A stretch of DNA of 64,000 nt from Lumbricus rubellus (taxonomy: Eukaryota; Annelida; Clitellata; Crassiclitellata; Lumbricidae): contig OX243819.1 of the NCBI GenBank assembly GCA_945859605.1, forward strand, positions 3,937,688 through 4,001,687. The letters are read 5' to 3'. The notes below the pieces were generated by a model. That model ran no database searches, was not told where the DNA came from, and saw only the letters and a list, made by a program, of their open reading frames with translations. Positions within the stretch are counted from its first letter, which is position 1; each line of letters starts with the position of its first letter. The translations under genes and the position numbers were made by a program. This document shows, piece after piece, positions 36,501-48,379 of this stretch.

Positions 36501-39246
36501 GAAAAGTCGCCTACAACAGGATGCCATGGAAGAACTTACGCGACGATGCAGCGAGCATTTTGCTGGAAGCGGTGCGCTCTGCAGTGAACTCGAATGCATA
36601 GAGTGAGCAAGATGAAGGAGACGATTACATCGATCCCAGACACACTCAGCCAAACGTCGTCTACAATCACAATAGTGACCATGTTGATAGTGACCAAGAA
36701 ACGAAGAGTCGAGTATACATTTCAAAGAGATATCTGTATATCAACATATTATACGTCACTTCTCACATGAAAATTAGAATTCTAGATGATGGTCACAGTT
36801 AAGACTGAATGATGGCAAATAAACGAAAATCATATTTATATGCAAATCAAATCATATTAAGTCATAGGCATAAAATGCATAATTAGGCTATCAGTCTGTC
36901 ATCGCAACGAATGAGTGAGTGATTAATTTAGTGAGTGAGTGAGTCTTTTGGTAGGTGAGATATTTAGCGAGCGGGTGAGTGAGTGGGTGAGTGATTTAGT
37001 GAATGAGTAGTTTAGTGAGTGAGTGAGTCTTTTTGGTGAGTGAGAGACTTAGTGAGCGGGCGAGTGAGTGAGTGAGTGAGCGGGTGGGTGAGTTAGTGAG
37101 TGAGTGAGTGAACGAGCGAGTGAGTGAGTGAGACAGTATTTACCAAAGCACAGTCTCCACACAGTACTCGCAGTTGCCATTACAAACATGAGAATGGTCA
37201 AGTAGGATATCATCGAAAGAGCGAAGATGATTTTGGTGGCTCTGCAAACACATACAAAGCCTCACCCTTAACAACACAGAGCACAGCTTTGTAATAATGA
37301 AAATGACAAATATCATACTACTTTATTTTTTCTCGAAACAAACAAACTCTGAACATCAATCAGTTGTAACTGGGAAAAGCGAGTAGGCCTGTACATGTGA
37401 GGCCGATTCTGACTAAAAAATCATTGACATTCTTCAACGAAATTATACTTCTAAACAGGAATTCTTTAGCGTTGGCTACAGTTCTTGACAAAATGTGCAA
37501 TTCTAAATGGATATGTGAAGTTGTAGGCCTATTCTATGCAGCTAAAAATAGTTTTAAAAGATCAATGTTCTCCGATTGTGAGTAATTTACGATGTATAGG
37601 ATGGGAAGGGAAGGAAGAGGTTGTGCAGTTATGAAAATTCCTATAAAAGCTCTGCTTTTGAAGGGTGGATGTTTAGGTTACTGTTTAGTCCGATGAAGAA
37701 TTGAAATTCTAGGCCTACATTGCAGAAGATAACGTTTAGTCCGGACAGAAGAGAGTGACAGAGACAGAAAGGGGAGACAGAGACAAACAAGCAAACAGAT
37801 GTACAAACAAACATACATAGACATAGATAGAGAGACTTACACGTAGAACCTGTTTGCCCTTTCGTGCCAGATGCTATCCGTTGTGTCTTTGAACTCAAGG
37901 GCAATGAAGAAGATGACAATGAGTTGGAGAAGATGGAGAAGATGAACAACAAACCAAGCGAATCTCTCTCCATCCGGTTTCGGCCAAATGTACATGCTAC
38001 ACAGATCAATTATTATTACTACAAGCCATAAATTCATCGATTTTATATAGGCCTAATTACTTACATAAAAATTCTCCAACAATTTCTGGTATATCTAATT
38101 TCAGACGACTATAATAAGGCTATGTATCAAGCCTTGTTCAAGAGATGGATCTATATACTATACAAACTTTACACAATGGCACTGATGACGTAGGCAACCT
38201 TATTTTCTATTTATTTCTATTTATTTCTCGCATCTGCTGTGGCGCCCCATCAAGCTTCCTACTCAGGGGTGCTCTCGACTACAGCGCGGACACTGCCTCT
38301 GAGTTTCACCCCGAAGCGTACGAGCAATTCCGAGTGAAGGACTCCCACCTTCTCTTCTTCTTCCTCCTCCTCCTCCTCTTCACCTTTTCCTACTCCTTCT
38401 CTTTTCTTCCACTTATCTAACTAAGAGATGCTTGCTGTCATCCAGAGAGTGTTACATGCGCATATAAGACATACAAATAATCATGATTAGTTTTGATTAG
38501 TTTACCATGCGATGCATTGGACGAACATGAGAGCGCTGAGCAGTCGAACGAGGTAGATGGTTCGTCTGTGTTCCGATGCCAAAGGATTTGCGAGGAATCG
38601 ATAGACAGACACAGACGACAGGAGGAAGAGGTAGACGGCGCTCACAGACATCAACAGAGTTATCCTACATGAAAATAACAATAAATAATTACATCACAAC
38701 GAATCAGAAGTTTCTATTGCGATCTCACGTTCATCGAATTATGACTTAGGATAGGCATTTTGATAACGACACTTGGCCTATATAAATCGCTATAGGATCA
38801 GGCAGTCATACGCACTTACAGCTATAATTTATAATAGGCCAACACACAATCACACATACATGTGGGTGGACCAGTGAAAAGTTACTCCTTAACCACATGG
38901 GCCTGGTCTATTTTTAATGTTTCGGTCAAAAGTATGAATTATGACATCACATTTTACAGATTGTCTGACTCCATTGGCTGATTGACTATAGATGATTGAC
39001 TAGATGATTGGCTAGTTGATTGACTAGTTGATTGACTGGCTGCCTGACTGGCTGATTGACTAGTTGAATGACTCTTTGATTGACTAGATGATTGACTGGT
39101 TGATTGACTGGTTGATTGACTGACCTGGCGCATGCGAATGCAAAATCGACGGAATCTCGATCGTAAGAGCAAGTGAGATTCTTGAAGAACGACATCCTCC
39201 AAGTCATCTCTGGGTCCGATGATCCGTTTCCAAATGACAACTCCAT
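33548..39246 (-). CDS. Seven-transmembrane protein of unrecognised family, ten exons
   Basis: Coding exons on the minus strand: 39125-39246, 38506-38664, 37841-37996, 37144-37241, 36540-36660, 35715-35776, 35338-35372, 34887-34955, 34229-34303, 33548-33640. Every intron is GT-AG, phases agree, and the total is 990 nt, 329 aa. The start (ACAATGG) has a strong initiation context. The ~40-residue N-terminus has two possible N-glycosylation sites (NGS at 7, NLT at 23) and cysteines at 26 and 39. Helices lie near 42-62, 75-97, 107-129, 149-172, 183-203, 215-238 and 267-291, the last ending LPWIAFLFVRYPVTYLYRDP. The tail is short (TLRSSPSLSGNRILDIYLDD then YDLYPVRNNR). It lacks rhodopsin DRY and NPxxY motifs. 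The layout recalls THH1/TOM1- or GPR137-like seven-helix proteins, but this is inference from topology. The first and last exons are the least certain. Confidence 0.75.
34598..34795. repeat. ATC/ACC trinucleotide microsatellite
   Basis: Interrupted CATCATCGTCATC and CACCATCACCG units in the intron between 7TM exons 8 and 9. His/Arg-rich and Asp-rich frames are artefacts. Confidence 0.85.
35235..35312. repeat. CAGACA-rich microsatellite near a 7TM exon
   Basis: GACAGACAGACACACTCACA duplicated, ending about 26 bases from the donor of the 35-bp exon at 35,338-35,372. Confidence 0.75.
35440..35620 (-). repeat. SINE/LINE tail copies
   Basis: AAATTTATGTAGCGCCCCTTTG and CTACTCAGAGGCACTCCC at 35,450-35,490, followed by an inverse copy AAAAGGCGCTATATGAATC near 35,598. 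Confidence 0.5.
36905..37135. repeat. GAGT tetranucleotide array beside a 7TM exon
   Basis: Interrupted (GAGT)n with GAGCGGGT variants. It ends about 10 bases from the donor of the exon at 37,144-37,241. Confidence 0.85.
38228..38345 (-). mobile_element. SINE fragment, head missing
   Basis: GGCGCCCCATCAAGC, CTACTCAGGGGTGCTCTCGACTACAG, ACTGCCTCTGAGTTTCACCCCGAAGCG and GAGTGAAGGACT. It stops before the B-box and runs into a CTCCTC-rich tract (38,350-38,400). Confidence 0.6.
38975..39124. repeat. GATTGACTAGTT-type tandem repeat abutting a splice donor
   Basis: About a dozen degenerate 12- to 13-base units (GATTGACTGGTT, GATTGACTAGTT) fill the first 150 bases of the first 7TM intron. The donor GTCAGTCA is itself in register with the repeat. 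Confidence 0.75.
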
Positions 39247-39588
39247 TGTTTGTTCGATGGCACTCCCCACTCTGACATTCCTCGCTCGATCCCAAGGTCG
39301 ATTCGCCACCCTCTGAAGCAAACCTGCAGTCTGGCATTTATATATAGGGCCTACACGGTGGTGAGGCATAAAAAACAAAGCTACTATATGAAAATTGCTA
39401 TAATTTTAACAAACATTAATGGCGCAAGCGAAATCGCGCATGCGTAGAAGCAAAAGGCGGGCAGTTAGAGTAAAAACTGTAAATGTATTTACATTGACTG
39501 CTATTTGGCTATAATTTTCCTGAATTTCATTGACATTGTTTGAATATTGTTAAAATTTTCCTAGTAGGTTTGGTTTTTTTTGCCTCAC

Positions 39589-39589
<1 letters not shown>

Positions 39590-39628
<39 letters not shown>
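39590..39628. repeat. (TA)n microsatellite
   Basis: Uninterrupted TA run of about 18 units between the 7TM gene and the foldback element. Confidence 0.9.
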
Positions 39629-39631
<3 letters not shown>

Positions 39632-39839
39632 CACCGTCTCAAGGTGTGTGCTAGTTGGATAAAAAAAATGGATAAGCAATAATGCAAGAGCCAAAGATTT
39701 TGTCGTAAAAAGTGAGGAAACGTCTGAATATATAGGGAATGAGAGGATTCGTGGATTCGCATGTAGCCCAATTGGTTACTTACTTACACGATAGCCTACA
39801 GTTTGTAACAGAGTTGTAACTAATGTGGTCGGTGGCTAG

Positions 39840-40320
39840 GGGGCCGTCCATAAAGTACGTCACGCTATTTTTGACCATTTTAACCCCCTCCCTCTGTCAC
39901 AAACTGTCACAAGTCTCGGACCCCCCCCTTAAAGTACGTCACACTTTCTCGGACCACCCCCCCCTTAAAGTAGGCCTACGTCACACTTTCGATTTTTTAA
40001 ATTAACACCTTATTCAAATTTAATCTAAAACACACTTCACTATTAAACTGTAAAGTTTCCACTTAAAAGAACTATCACATTATTATTTAATAGTAGAATA
40101 GTTAATTGTCAACAGTTGTCACAGTTATTCATTGAAGCAGTAACTCAATGTAGATTGAATTTGAAAAACAATTGCAAAAATTAGACTAGACAATTATATA
40201 ATACACATCATTAAAAAATGTGTGACGTCACACATGGCCTGACCCCCCTCCCCCTGTCACAAACTGTCACACTTTCTTACACCCCCTCCCCTGGAGCGTG
40301 ACGTACTTTATGGACGGCCC
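39840..40320. mobile_element. MITE with GGGGCCGTCCATAAAGTACG ends
   Basis: The 481-bp element begins GGGGCCGTCCATAAAGTACG and ends with the inverse complement (CGTACTTTATGGACGGCCC); CTAG flanks both sides (39,836-39,839 and 40,321-40,324). Sub-terminal TGTCACAAACTGTCAC and C-rich CCCCCCTC blocks also recur in both arms. No coding capacity. It lies in the presumed promoter region between the 7TM gene and the plus-strand exon at 41,620. Confidence 0.8.
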
Positions 40321-41619
40321 CTAGAGACTCGATCTTGTCTCAACGTTTCCATTCGTTCAATGAATCAAACACGAACGAACTTGAACTGAGATTTCATTTA
40401 TGAAACTTTAACACCAAAAAAATTGACAAAATAAATTTATCATCTAGGCCTAGAGTTCTAGACCTATTGACATACCGAAGCCTATTTCTTCTTTAGAAGC
40501 ATTGACATCGGAGCAAGATGAAATTCGTTGCTAGGAGTAGAAACAGTGAAGATAAATCATCCTATCGACGATGATCCATCAATGATCCGTTGTTGAATGT
40601 GTTTCGAAATCTCACCTTTCGCCCAAAGTGTTCAACGGCCAACATGAGGAATGACTCACTACTCACTACAGTACCAAGATCTATAGACAACCTTGCTACA
40701 GTAGGCCTACTGACCTACAGCCAATCACGACTGAGGGTATTGTTAAACTTTGTCTTCTCCTCCTTCTCAAAGGAAGCCTAATTAGACCTCTCACTACTAC
40801 TAACCCCTTCCCACTAAACCAGGTCGTTTGAGATTGGAAAGCAACTCTACATGTTTGTCACATTTTAAGAGTAGCCTACATGTATAGAAGAGGTGACCTA
40901 TTAAAGTCATAAACATTATATCGGACATAAAGGTACAGATTTTCAGGGCATCTGTCAATGAACATGGCCCAGAAACTGCGAGTCCTCTAGTAGCGAGATC
41001 TGAAACACAAAGCTATTATTGGCAAAGACTTTGTATCATTGTACATGCTATCATGCTGATCAATAACTAATTATACTAGATTTATTCTCGAAAACAACAA
41101 CAGCAGAGGTCCAGTAATGCTTAAACAGACGCGCTGACCTTATTTCATCTGATAATTTGTGTAGTGGGGAAGAAGATAATGATTCTCTTTGATAGCTCTG
41201 GGCCTTCGAAGTGGATTGATCTTGGTAGGCCTCTAACCAATACTCTGTGTGATAGAGTGGCCGATCGGCTAGAGGGTTTAACATGCAACGACGAAGGTAT
41301 AGGGTTCGAACCTCGTCCGAAACAGTAACTGAGTATATGGACATTTTGAGACTTGAGTTCTTCATTCAAAACAATGATTTAGTTTTGCATGTCGTCACTA
41401 AATCCAAGCAACTAAATCATCGATCTTCAGTTCAAATTAATTGTTTTGAATTGTCTTGCATGTATTGTGTTTCAAATCATTGTTGTCGATGATGAAGTTA
41501 TCTGACAAACATGATGATTTTCACCTACCCTACCCCCCCCCCAGATGTTGCTTACTAACCTGGGATAAAGACTGTTCTATTGTTCAGTGATAGATAATGA
41601 CTTGCTGGTACTTGGCACC

Positions 41620-41717
41620 ATGGCCCAGAATAGTCTACACGAAGATAAACCAACCGTTAGAGTGTTCGTTGATGAGAATGACCCATATAGAGACAAGTCC
41701 ACGTGTACGCTTTTCAG
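41620..41717 (+). CDS. Candidate first coding exon, unknown gene
   Basis: CACCATGG is a near-optimal initiation context. The frame gives 32 codons starting MAQNSLHEDKPTVRVFVDEN and continuing to CTLFR, ending at a good donor (TTCAG/GTATGC, phase 2). The composition is that of coding sequence and unlike the simple repeats around it. I do not recognise the protein. It would be transcribed away from the 7TM gene, with 2.4 kb between starts. Partner exons may be those at 44,686-45,017. It could also be a chance frame. Confidence 0.35.
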
Positions 41718-41769
41718 GTATGCAGTAGGCAAGCAGACTTTGGATGGATTGATCGATGGATGGATGGAC

Positions 41770-41885
41770 GGACAAATAAACGAAAGAATGAATAAATAAA
41801 ATAATAAAATAATAAATGAATGAATGAATGAAAGAAATGAACGAATGAATGAATGAATGAATGAATGAAATGAATGAACGATACC
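41770..41885. repeat. GAAT/GGAT tetranucleotide tract
   Basis: GATGGATGGACGG then (AATG)n. It precedes the larger ATCAATGG array. Confidence 0.8.
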
Positions 41886-42044
41886 GAGACAAAGAAAATT
41901 AAGTCGGTGACACTTCCTACAGCGATGGCTACACCTCGAGCGCCTCTGCTGAGCTCCAGTCTTTCCTATTCGTTTTGCTTTCGCTCTTTGGTCTTCTTGT
42001 CCTTTCCTCTGATTTTCCTATCACTTTCTTCAATCAGCATGAAC

Positions 42045-42755
42045 ATAGACCAATGGATCAATGGATCAATGGATCAAAAGATCAATGCATCAATGGATCA
42101 ATGCATCAATGGATCAATGCATCAATGGATCAATGGATCAATAGATCAATGCATCAATAGATCAATGGATCAATGGATCAATAGATCAATGCATCAATGG
42201 ACCAATGGATCAATGGATCAATGGATCAATAGATCAATGCATCAATGGATCAATGGATCAATGGATCAATGCATCAATGCATCAATGCATCAATGCACCA
42301 ATGGATCAATGGATCAATGGATCAATGGATCAATAGATCAATGCATCAACGGATCAACGAATCAACGGATCAACGGATCAACGGATCAACGGATCAGTGG
42401 ATCAATGGATCAATCGATAAATGGATAAATGGATCAATGGATCAATGGATCAATGCATCAATGCATCAATGCATCAATGCACCAATGGATCAATGGATCA
42501 ATGGATCAATGGATCAATAGATCAATGCATCAACGGATCAACGAATCAACGGATCAACGGATCAACGGATCAACGGATCAGTGGATCAATGGATCAATCG
42601 ATAAATGGATAAATGGATCAATGGATCAATGGATCAATTGATCAATGGTTCAATGGATCAATGGATCAGTGTATCAATAGATCACTGGTACAATGGATCG
42701 ATGGATCAGTGGATCGATGGATCAATGGATCAATGGATCAATGGATCAATGGATT
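42045..42755. repeat. ATCAATGG octamer satellite with 184-bp higher-order unit
   Basis: About 88 copies of an 8-bp unit (GGATCAAT with GCATCAAT, AGATCAAT, GGATCAAC variants). The variant pattern from about 42,245 repeats from about 42,429, a 184-bp (23-unit) higher-order duplication. Because 24 bp is three units, any open frame gives the octapeptide MDQWINGS and relatives; these are not proteins. Confidence 0.9.
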
Positions 42756-43639
42756 CATAATTATACGAAGTAGTCGCAAACTGCAGGTTGGCGTATATTA
42801 CATTTCTACACTGGAATAATGTCTCACTATAACCTATAGGCCTATAGGCTACTTGACCTCTTTGTCTGCGTGCCACGTGGCCATTTTAAGTCTGTATAAA
42901 GGCTTCATTCATTGCATCCGACAAAAACATGTAATTTTTTCTCAAGGAACCACCCTTTGCTGACTAGCTATAGACCGCCACAGGGCTTTAATTATTAATT
43001 TATTACTATAACTAAGAAATCAGTTTTGCCTTTCTACGTAGGCTACAGTCATTGTATCTCGTGCGCGTGATGACCAAAGAACAGACCCTGCAGTGAAGAA
43101 AAGAGCCTGCAGTGGCGGAAATTGGATAGATTTGTTATATTTATGACGACACTGCATGTATATACAAAAATTATACATGTATATAATTATATATATATAT
43201 ATTATATACAACTACCCATTCTATGTATTCAATTTTATGCAAGAATAATGGTATCTATGTAGATAATATCTACATAGATAAACGTACATATTATGTACGT
43301 TTGCATGTAGGCCTATGCATGTACGCACAGGTCACGTGAATTGCATAAGTATTGAATACATAGGTGTCGCAATAAACACAGGACCGTTCCCCCCTCCACC
43401 ACCCCACCCCAACCCCCGGTAGAGATGCCTAGGGCGGCGGTGGTGGCCTCGATGCTGAAGGGAGGGCTGCAGAGTAGGAGACGTGTAAATTGTTGGCTTT
43501 GATGTTGAAACAACCACGAGTAGTTAATTACTGTTGTTTGGGAATCTGACTTCACAATAATACTAATTACTAATCACTGCAATGAGCGGACTTTGAAAGA
43601 CCGCCGACACACCGCTGCCAGGCCAAATGCAGGCGTGTG

Positions 43640-44190
43640 TACTGGTGGTGGAGGGGGAGAAAGAGAGGGAGTGATGGAGACAGAGACAGAGACAGAGAAG
43701 AAAAGAGAGAGACAGAGACAGATATAAATACATAGATAAATAGAGAGAAGAGATACGGGGTAAGACAGAGTGTCTGCCTGTCTCTATTATCTGTCTCTGT
43801 TTGTCTCTCTGTTTCTGTCCCTGTCTCTGTCTGTGTGTGTCTCTGTTTCTTTATCTCTGTCTCTGTCTCTGTATCTGTCTCTGTCTCTGTCTCTCACTCA
43901 CTCACTCCGTGTATATCTCTTTATACGAAGACAGAAAGGCAGAAGCAGAGTGAAAACGAGAAGGACAAATGCAGAGACATAGAGAGACATAATACGGATA
44001 GACATAGATACACAGAGAGAGACACAAAGATGTAGATAGGGAGAGACAGACGGACAGACGGACAGCCAGCTAGGAGGTTAGGATCTGATGAGGGGTCACC
44101 AGATGAAGCACAGGGTCGACTGTTGCCATCGCTAATGATGTGCTTCACAGAGAATCGAGAGAATCGAGAGAGAGAGAGATTTTCCGGAAG
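43640..44190. repeat. GA/GACA and CT/CTGT simple-sequence region
   Basis: Purine-rich (43,655-43,770), pyrimidine-rich (43,775-43,915) and purine-rich again (43,925-44,065): an imperfect inverted arrangement of GAGACA and CTCTGT tracts. Confidence 0.75.
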
Positions 44191-44685
44191 GAAGGATGGA
44201 AGGAAGGAAGCCTCTCAGTCTCACTCTCACTCGAAGGCAAAAATATTGCGTGTTGTAAGGCATCGCACACTCCTCAGTTCATGACGTTTCTTTTTATCTA
44301 TAAAATTATAGATACATAATAGAAAGAGAGACATCTGTTGATTGTGGAAGAATCTTTGGGAGCGTTTTCTTGACATCTTCCTCATCATCCAAAGTAAGAT
44401 AATTGGAAAGGACTGAAAAGTGGACCATGCATGCATCAACATAGATGATTAAACTGAAATTCTATCTGAAGCCGACAGTAAATCGGAAAATGTCTTGAAT
44501 ATTATGACAGAATTAACAGCCGTTTAAAAGTATATACGTACCACAGTCTACATTTAATTGCATTCGATGACTAACTATCAAAAATATTATAAGAAATGTC
44601 GGCACACATGACGCAACGAATTAGTGAGATTTTGTGAACGTGAATAAGTTGATGCCCTTTTCTTCGTCTCCGAATGGCGCTTTAG

Positions 44686-45017
44686 AAGCTTGAAGTTTAT
44701 GCATGATTGCGATTCGGAACATAGCAATCGGACAAAGTCGATTCCAACGTTGCATGGTTCTACTCCGTTCGCATACCTGCAATTGCAAACCAGCATTTCT
44801 TCTTCGCGTATGCTACTGCTCCAGGTCTTGTCGGAGCGTGGACCGGGATTCGGATGAATTCGGTCAGCTGCATTTGACAGTATATACTCATTCTTATGAT
44901 ACAGTTCTGATATCCATATTGCATGGAACACATTCTTCTTCTGAATATTCAGGAGAAAGCTCTTCTGAGTTTGGGAACGGACTGGATAATCAATCGCTGA
45001 ATGATACGACGGATTGA
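44686..45017 (+). CDS. Candidate exon cluster, unknown gene (uncertain)
   Basis: An acceptor-like GGCGCTTTAG at 44,685 opens a frame (SLKFMHDCDSEHSNRTKSIP) in the phase required by the exon at 41,620. A second acceptor-like TGCTACTGCTCCAG at 44,824 opens RSVDRDSDEFGQLHLTVYTH and YDTVLISILHG, which resembles the first strands of a C2 domain, ending GNGLDNQSLNDTTD and a stop. The donor joining the two is not clear (GTTCGC at about 44,767 is the best I see). A further acceptor at 45,040 precedes a frame DHLLQLQSKRRLPPIREKEE. The opposite strand also has coding-like frames here (see findings). Confidence 0.25.
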
Positions 45018-45211
45018 ATCGTCCATCGTTGCTTCTACAGCTGATCATCTTCTTCAGCTTCAGTCAAAACGTCGTTTGCCTCCGATTCGAGAGAAAGAAG
45101 AAGTTGTCGAATGGATGGTTGAGATGATTCGTCGATGACGATCATTATTTATTTTAAATGCTTTGGATGACAGGACGACTGAAGCAATTCAACTGAACAA
45201 GGTAATGTTTT

Positions 45212-45535
45212 ATGCACAATGTGTGCGTGATGTGTGTCCGTGTGAGTAGGTGTGTGTGTGTGTGTGTTTGCGTGCGTGTGAGTAGGTGTGTGTGCTTGTG
45301 CATGTGTGAGTGTGTGTCCGTGTGAGTAGGCGTGTGTGTGTTTGTGTGTGTATGTGTGTGTTGGCTTGTAAGAGAGAAGAAGAATGATAGATAAATGGAG
45401 GAAGGGACGAATGGATATATAGGTGGATATATGGATGAATGGATGGGTGAATGGAGGGACGGAGGGATGAATATATAGATGGAAATATAGATGGATTAAT
45501 GGATGGATGGATGAATGGATAGACCACTGGCCGAC
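45212..45535. repeat. GTGT-rich and GGAT-rich microsatellites
   Basis: TGTGTGTGAGTAGG-type units (45,215-45,365), then GATGGATGGATGAATGG units (45,395-45,530). Confidence 0.85.
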
Positions 45536-45699
45536 CAGCAATCTACCTACCGACCCTCGACCACTGACCCACTCACGGACCATCGACCCATCGACCATTC
45601 TGACTGCCATCATCTGTGACAAATGAATTGTCCGTCATTTACAGTTCGACTGACTCCTCAATAATAGTTGTGGCGTTGATCAGCGAAATTAGATTCATT

Positions 45700-46470
45700 A
45701 CAAGCCACCACCCCACACCTTCCACCTCTACACCTCCACCCTCCACCTCCACCACTGCAATCCTCCACCTCCACCCCTACCCACCGCCCTGCCAGTCATC
45801 TATCGCACCAGACGAACCCCCACGAGGCCGTGCAGTAAAACCCAGACCAAAGCGTCACACATAGTTCTCCCAGGACAGTCCCATACCCAACCATGGGGGG
45901 GGGGGGTGGGGAGGGGGTTAAGCAAACATTCATGGTTTGCTGCAATGGGTACATCTCAATAAAATACATTCGATCGATTCTATACAACGTGTTAGAAGGA
46001 AATAATATAGGCATCAGATTTCGAATGGAATCGAACACAGAAGTCGACACAGACACACTTCATCGAGGAGTGCTTACTTCCGGTCTGTGGAACTGAAACA
46101 CATTCTATACTCTGCGCTGTGGTTATTTAATCAAACTTTGGCGAACAATTGCCAATTACTCCAACACCGGTTGCACTCTGCCAGTGCCAGTCGCAAGCCT
46201 GTGTAAAGGAGGAGGGTGACGTTAAATTACCGTTAATGATCTTTGTTATCACACAGTGTTGATAAACTCAAACTGCAAACAAACAATAATTATTGCCTAT
46301 GAGAATAATTATGTATACCTGCGGATGCTGCTCTAAGTAGGCCTACTTGACTAACTTGAGTCTGCGTGTATTAATTTTTTCCACAACGTCTTCTTACTTA
46401 CTTACTGTCTAGTGGCATTTAGTGGACACGTGTTTCGATCGACGAACTATAGATATCAATTTATCATCGT
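45700..46470. other. No gene seen; CCACC-rich tract and a dispersed repeat
   Basis: Holds a CCACCTCCACC-rich block (45,700-45,790), a G-run at 45,894, and at 46,155-46,220 the inverse copy of the repeat at 20,125-20,195 (ACCGGTTGCACTCTGCCAGTGCC). No gene supported. Confidence 0.5.
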
Positions 46471-46472
46471 CG

Positions 46473-47010
<538 letters not shown>

Positions 47011-47060
47011 TATAAGTTCCTGACGCTAGCCATTTTGGGGCGATGGGCAGGCCTACAAAT
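47011..47060. repeat. TTATAAGTTCCTGACG repeat end
   Basis: TATAAGTTCCTGACGCTAGCCATTTTGGGGCGATGGGC immediately follows the TCA tract. The same block follows TCA/TCG units at 48,510 and a vestigial TCA tract at 6,370. Confidence 0.75.
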
Positions 47061-47879
47061 GAATAATTTTCATTGTTATTTGGCAAGTCCGCATGCTACC
47101 CTATCATAGAATAACTGCTAAACGATTCGGTCAACTTTAATTCTTTCAACTTGTCGAAACCAACGGAGTCTCCACTGAACGACTCTATCTAGCATGCAGG
47201 GTTGTTTCGATACGCAATGCTGTCTGTACAGTAGGCCTACTGTCGTTGTTTCTTTTCTTTCTGCAGTCTTCAAATTCCTGCTATGATCTTCTGTAAAGCC
47301 AACTTTTTTCTGCTGTTATTAATCATTTTTCTCGTCTTGTTTTCGCATTTTCCAGCATTCCGATCCGTAAGCTTATGTGAAAATCGGTCGTATAATTATT
47401 GGCCTACATTTGTCTTGTTAAATTTCATCAACTAGGCCTACATTTACAACAAAGAACTACACTCACGAGTAAATCTACATTCACAGAAATGCCTATTGTT
47501 TGCCTGACTTGATAGACCTTCATCTACAGAAGAGACATTGATATGCAAAATAGACCTTCATTAGCAAAGTAGACCTTCACTTAGAACGGGTCATTGGGCC
47601 TAGTCTTCATTTACAAAATGGGCTTTCATAATTTTGCAAAATAGGCCTTCATCTTCAAATTAGGCCATCATCTACAAAATTGGCCTTCAGTTACATAATG
47701 GGCCAATGGGCCTACATTTGCAAAATAGACCTTCATTCACTTAATAGATCTATCATAGAACTGCTAAACGATTCGATTCGGTGCATGATCAGCATCAGCA
47801 TCAGACTCACCGGGTGCTGCATTATGTATACGGGCGCACAGAGGTCAGACGGTCAGACCCCCGGGAGAGAGTGAGACAC

Positions 47880-48165
47880 CAATAGCCCACCCTTCCACCC
47901 TTCCACCCTCCCACCCTTCCACCCTCCCACCCTTCTTCCTTCCTTTCCTCAATCTGTCGGTCCTAGGGTATAAGTCTGCGGCTGGAGTGCACTTGCGCGA
48001 TTGGTAATCTCCTCCTCCTCCTCCTCCTCCTCCTCCTCCTCCTCCTCTTCCTCCTCATGCTCCTACTCCTCGTCCTTCTGCTCCTCCTCCTCCTCCTCCT
48101 CCTCCTCCTCCTCCTTCTCCTCCTCCTGCTCCTTCTGCTCCTCGTCCTTTTCCTCCTCCTTGGCC
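47880..48165. repeat. CCACCCTT and CTC trinucleotide tracts
   Basis: CCACCCTTCCACCC repeats (47,888-47,935), then (CTC)n with TCTTCCTCC interruptions (48,009-48,160). Confidence 0.85.
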
Positions 48166-48379
48166 GCTAGGGGCGCTTTCATAGACGCAGCCAATCAGAG
48201 ATAGGAAGCAGCGTTTAGATGCAGATGGCGACAACGATCATAGGTCGAGAGACGAATAACGAGAAAAGAGGAATAGCTATCGGACGAGAAAGGGAAAAGG
48301 AAACAGAGAGTGAGAAGAGAAGACTATCGATGACAAGAGGAGTCTGACAACGGCCGTCGCAAGGTGACGCCACTTTATT

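Noticed and set aside
39125..39337. Alternative frame for the first 7TM exon (RFASEGGESTLGSSEECQSG..)
   Set aside because: It is longer but does not agree in phase with the next exon; the frame starting MELSFGNGSS does and has a better start context.
42045..42755. Possible CRISPR-like or protein-coding repeat array
   Set aside because: The unit is 8 bp without unique spacers; MDQWINGS peptides follow from 24 being three units. It is an octamer satellite in animal DNA.
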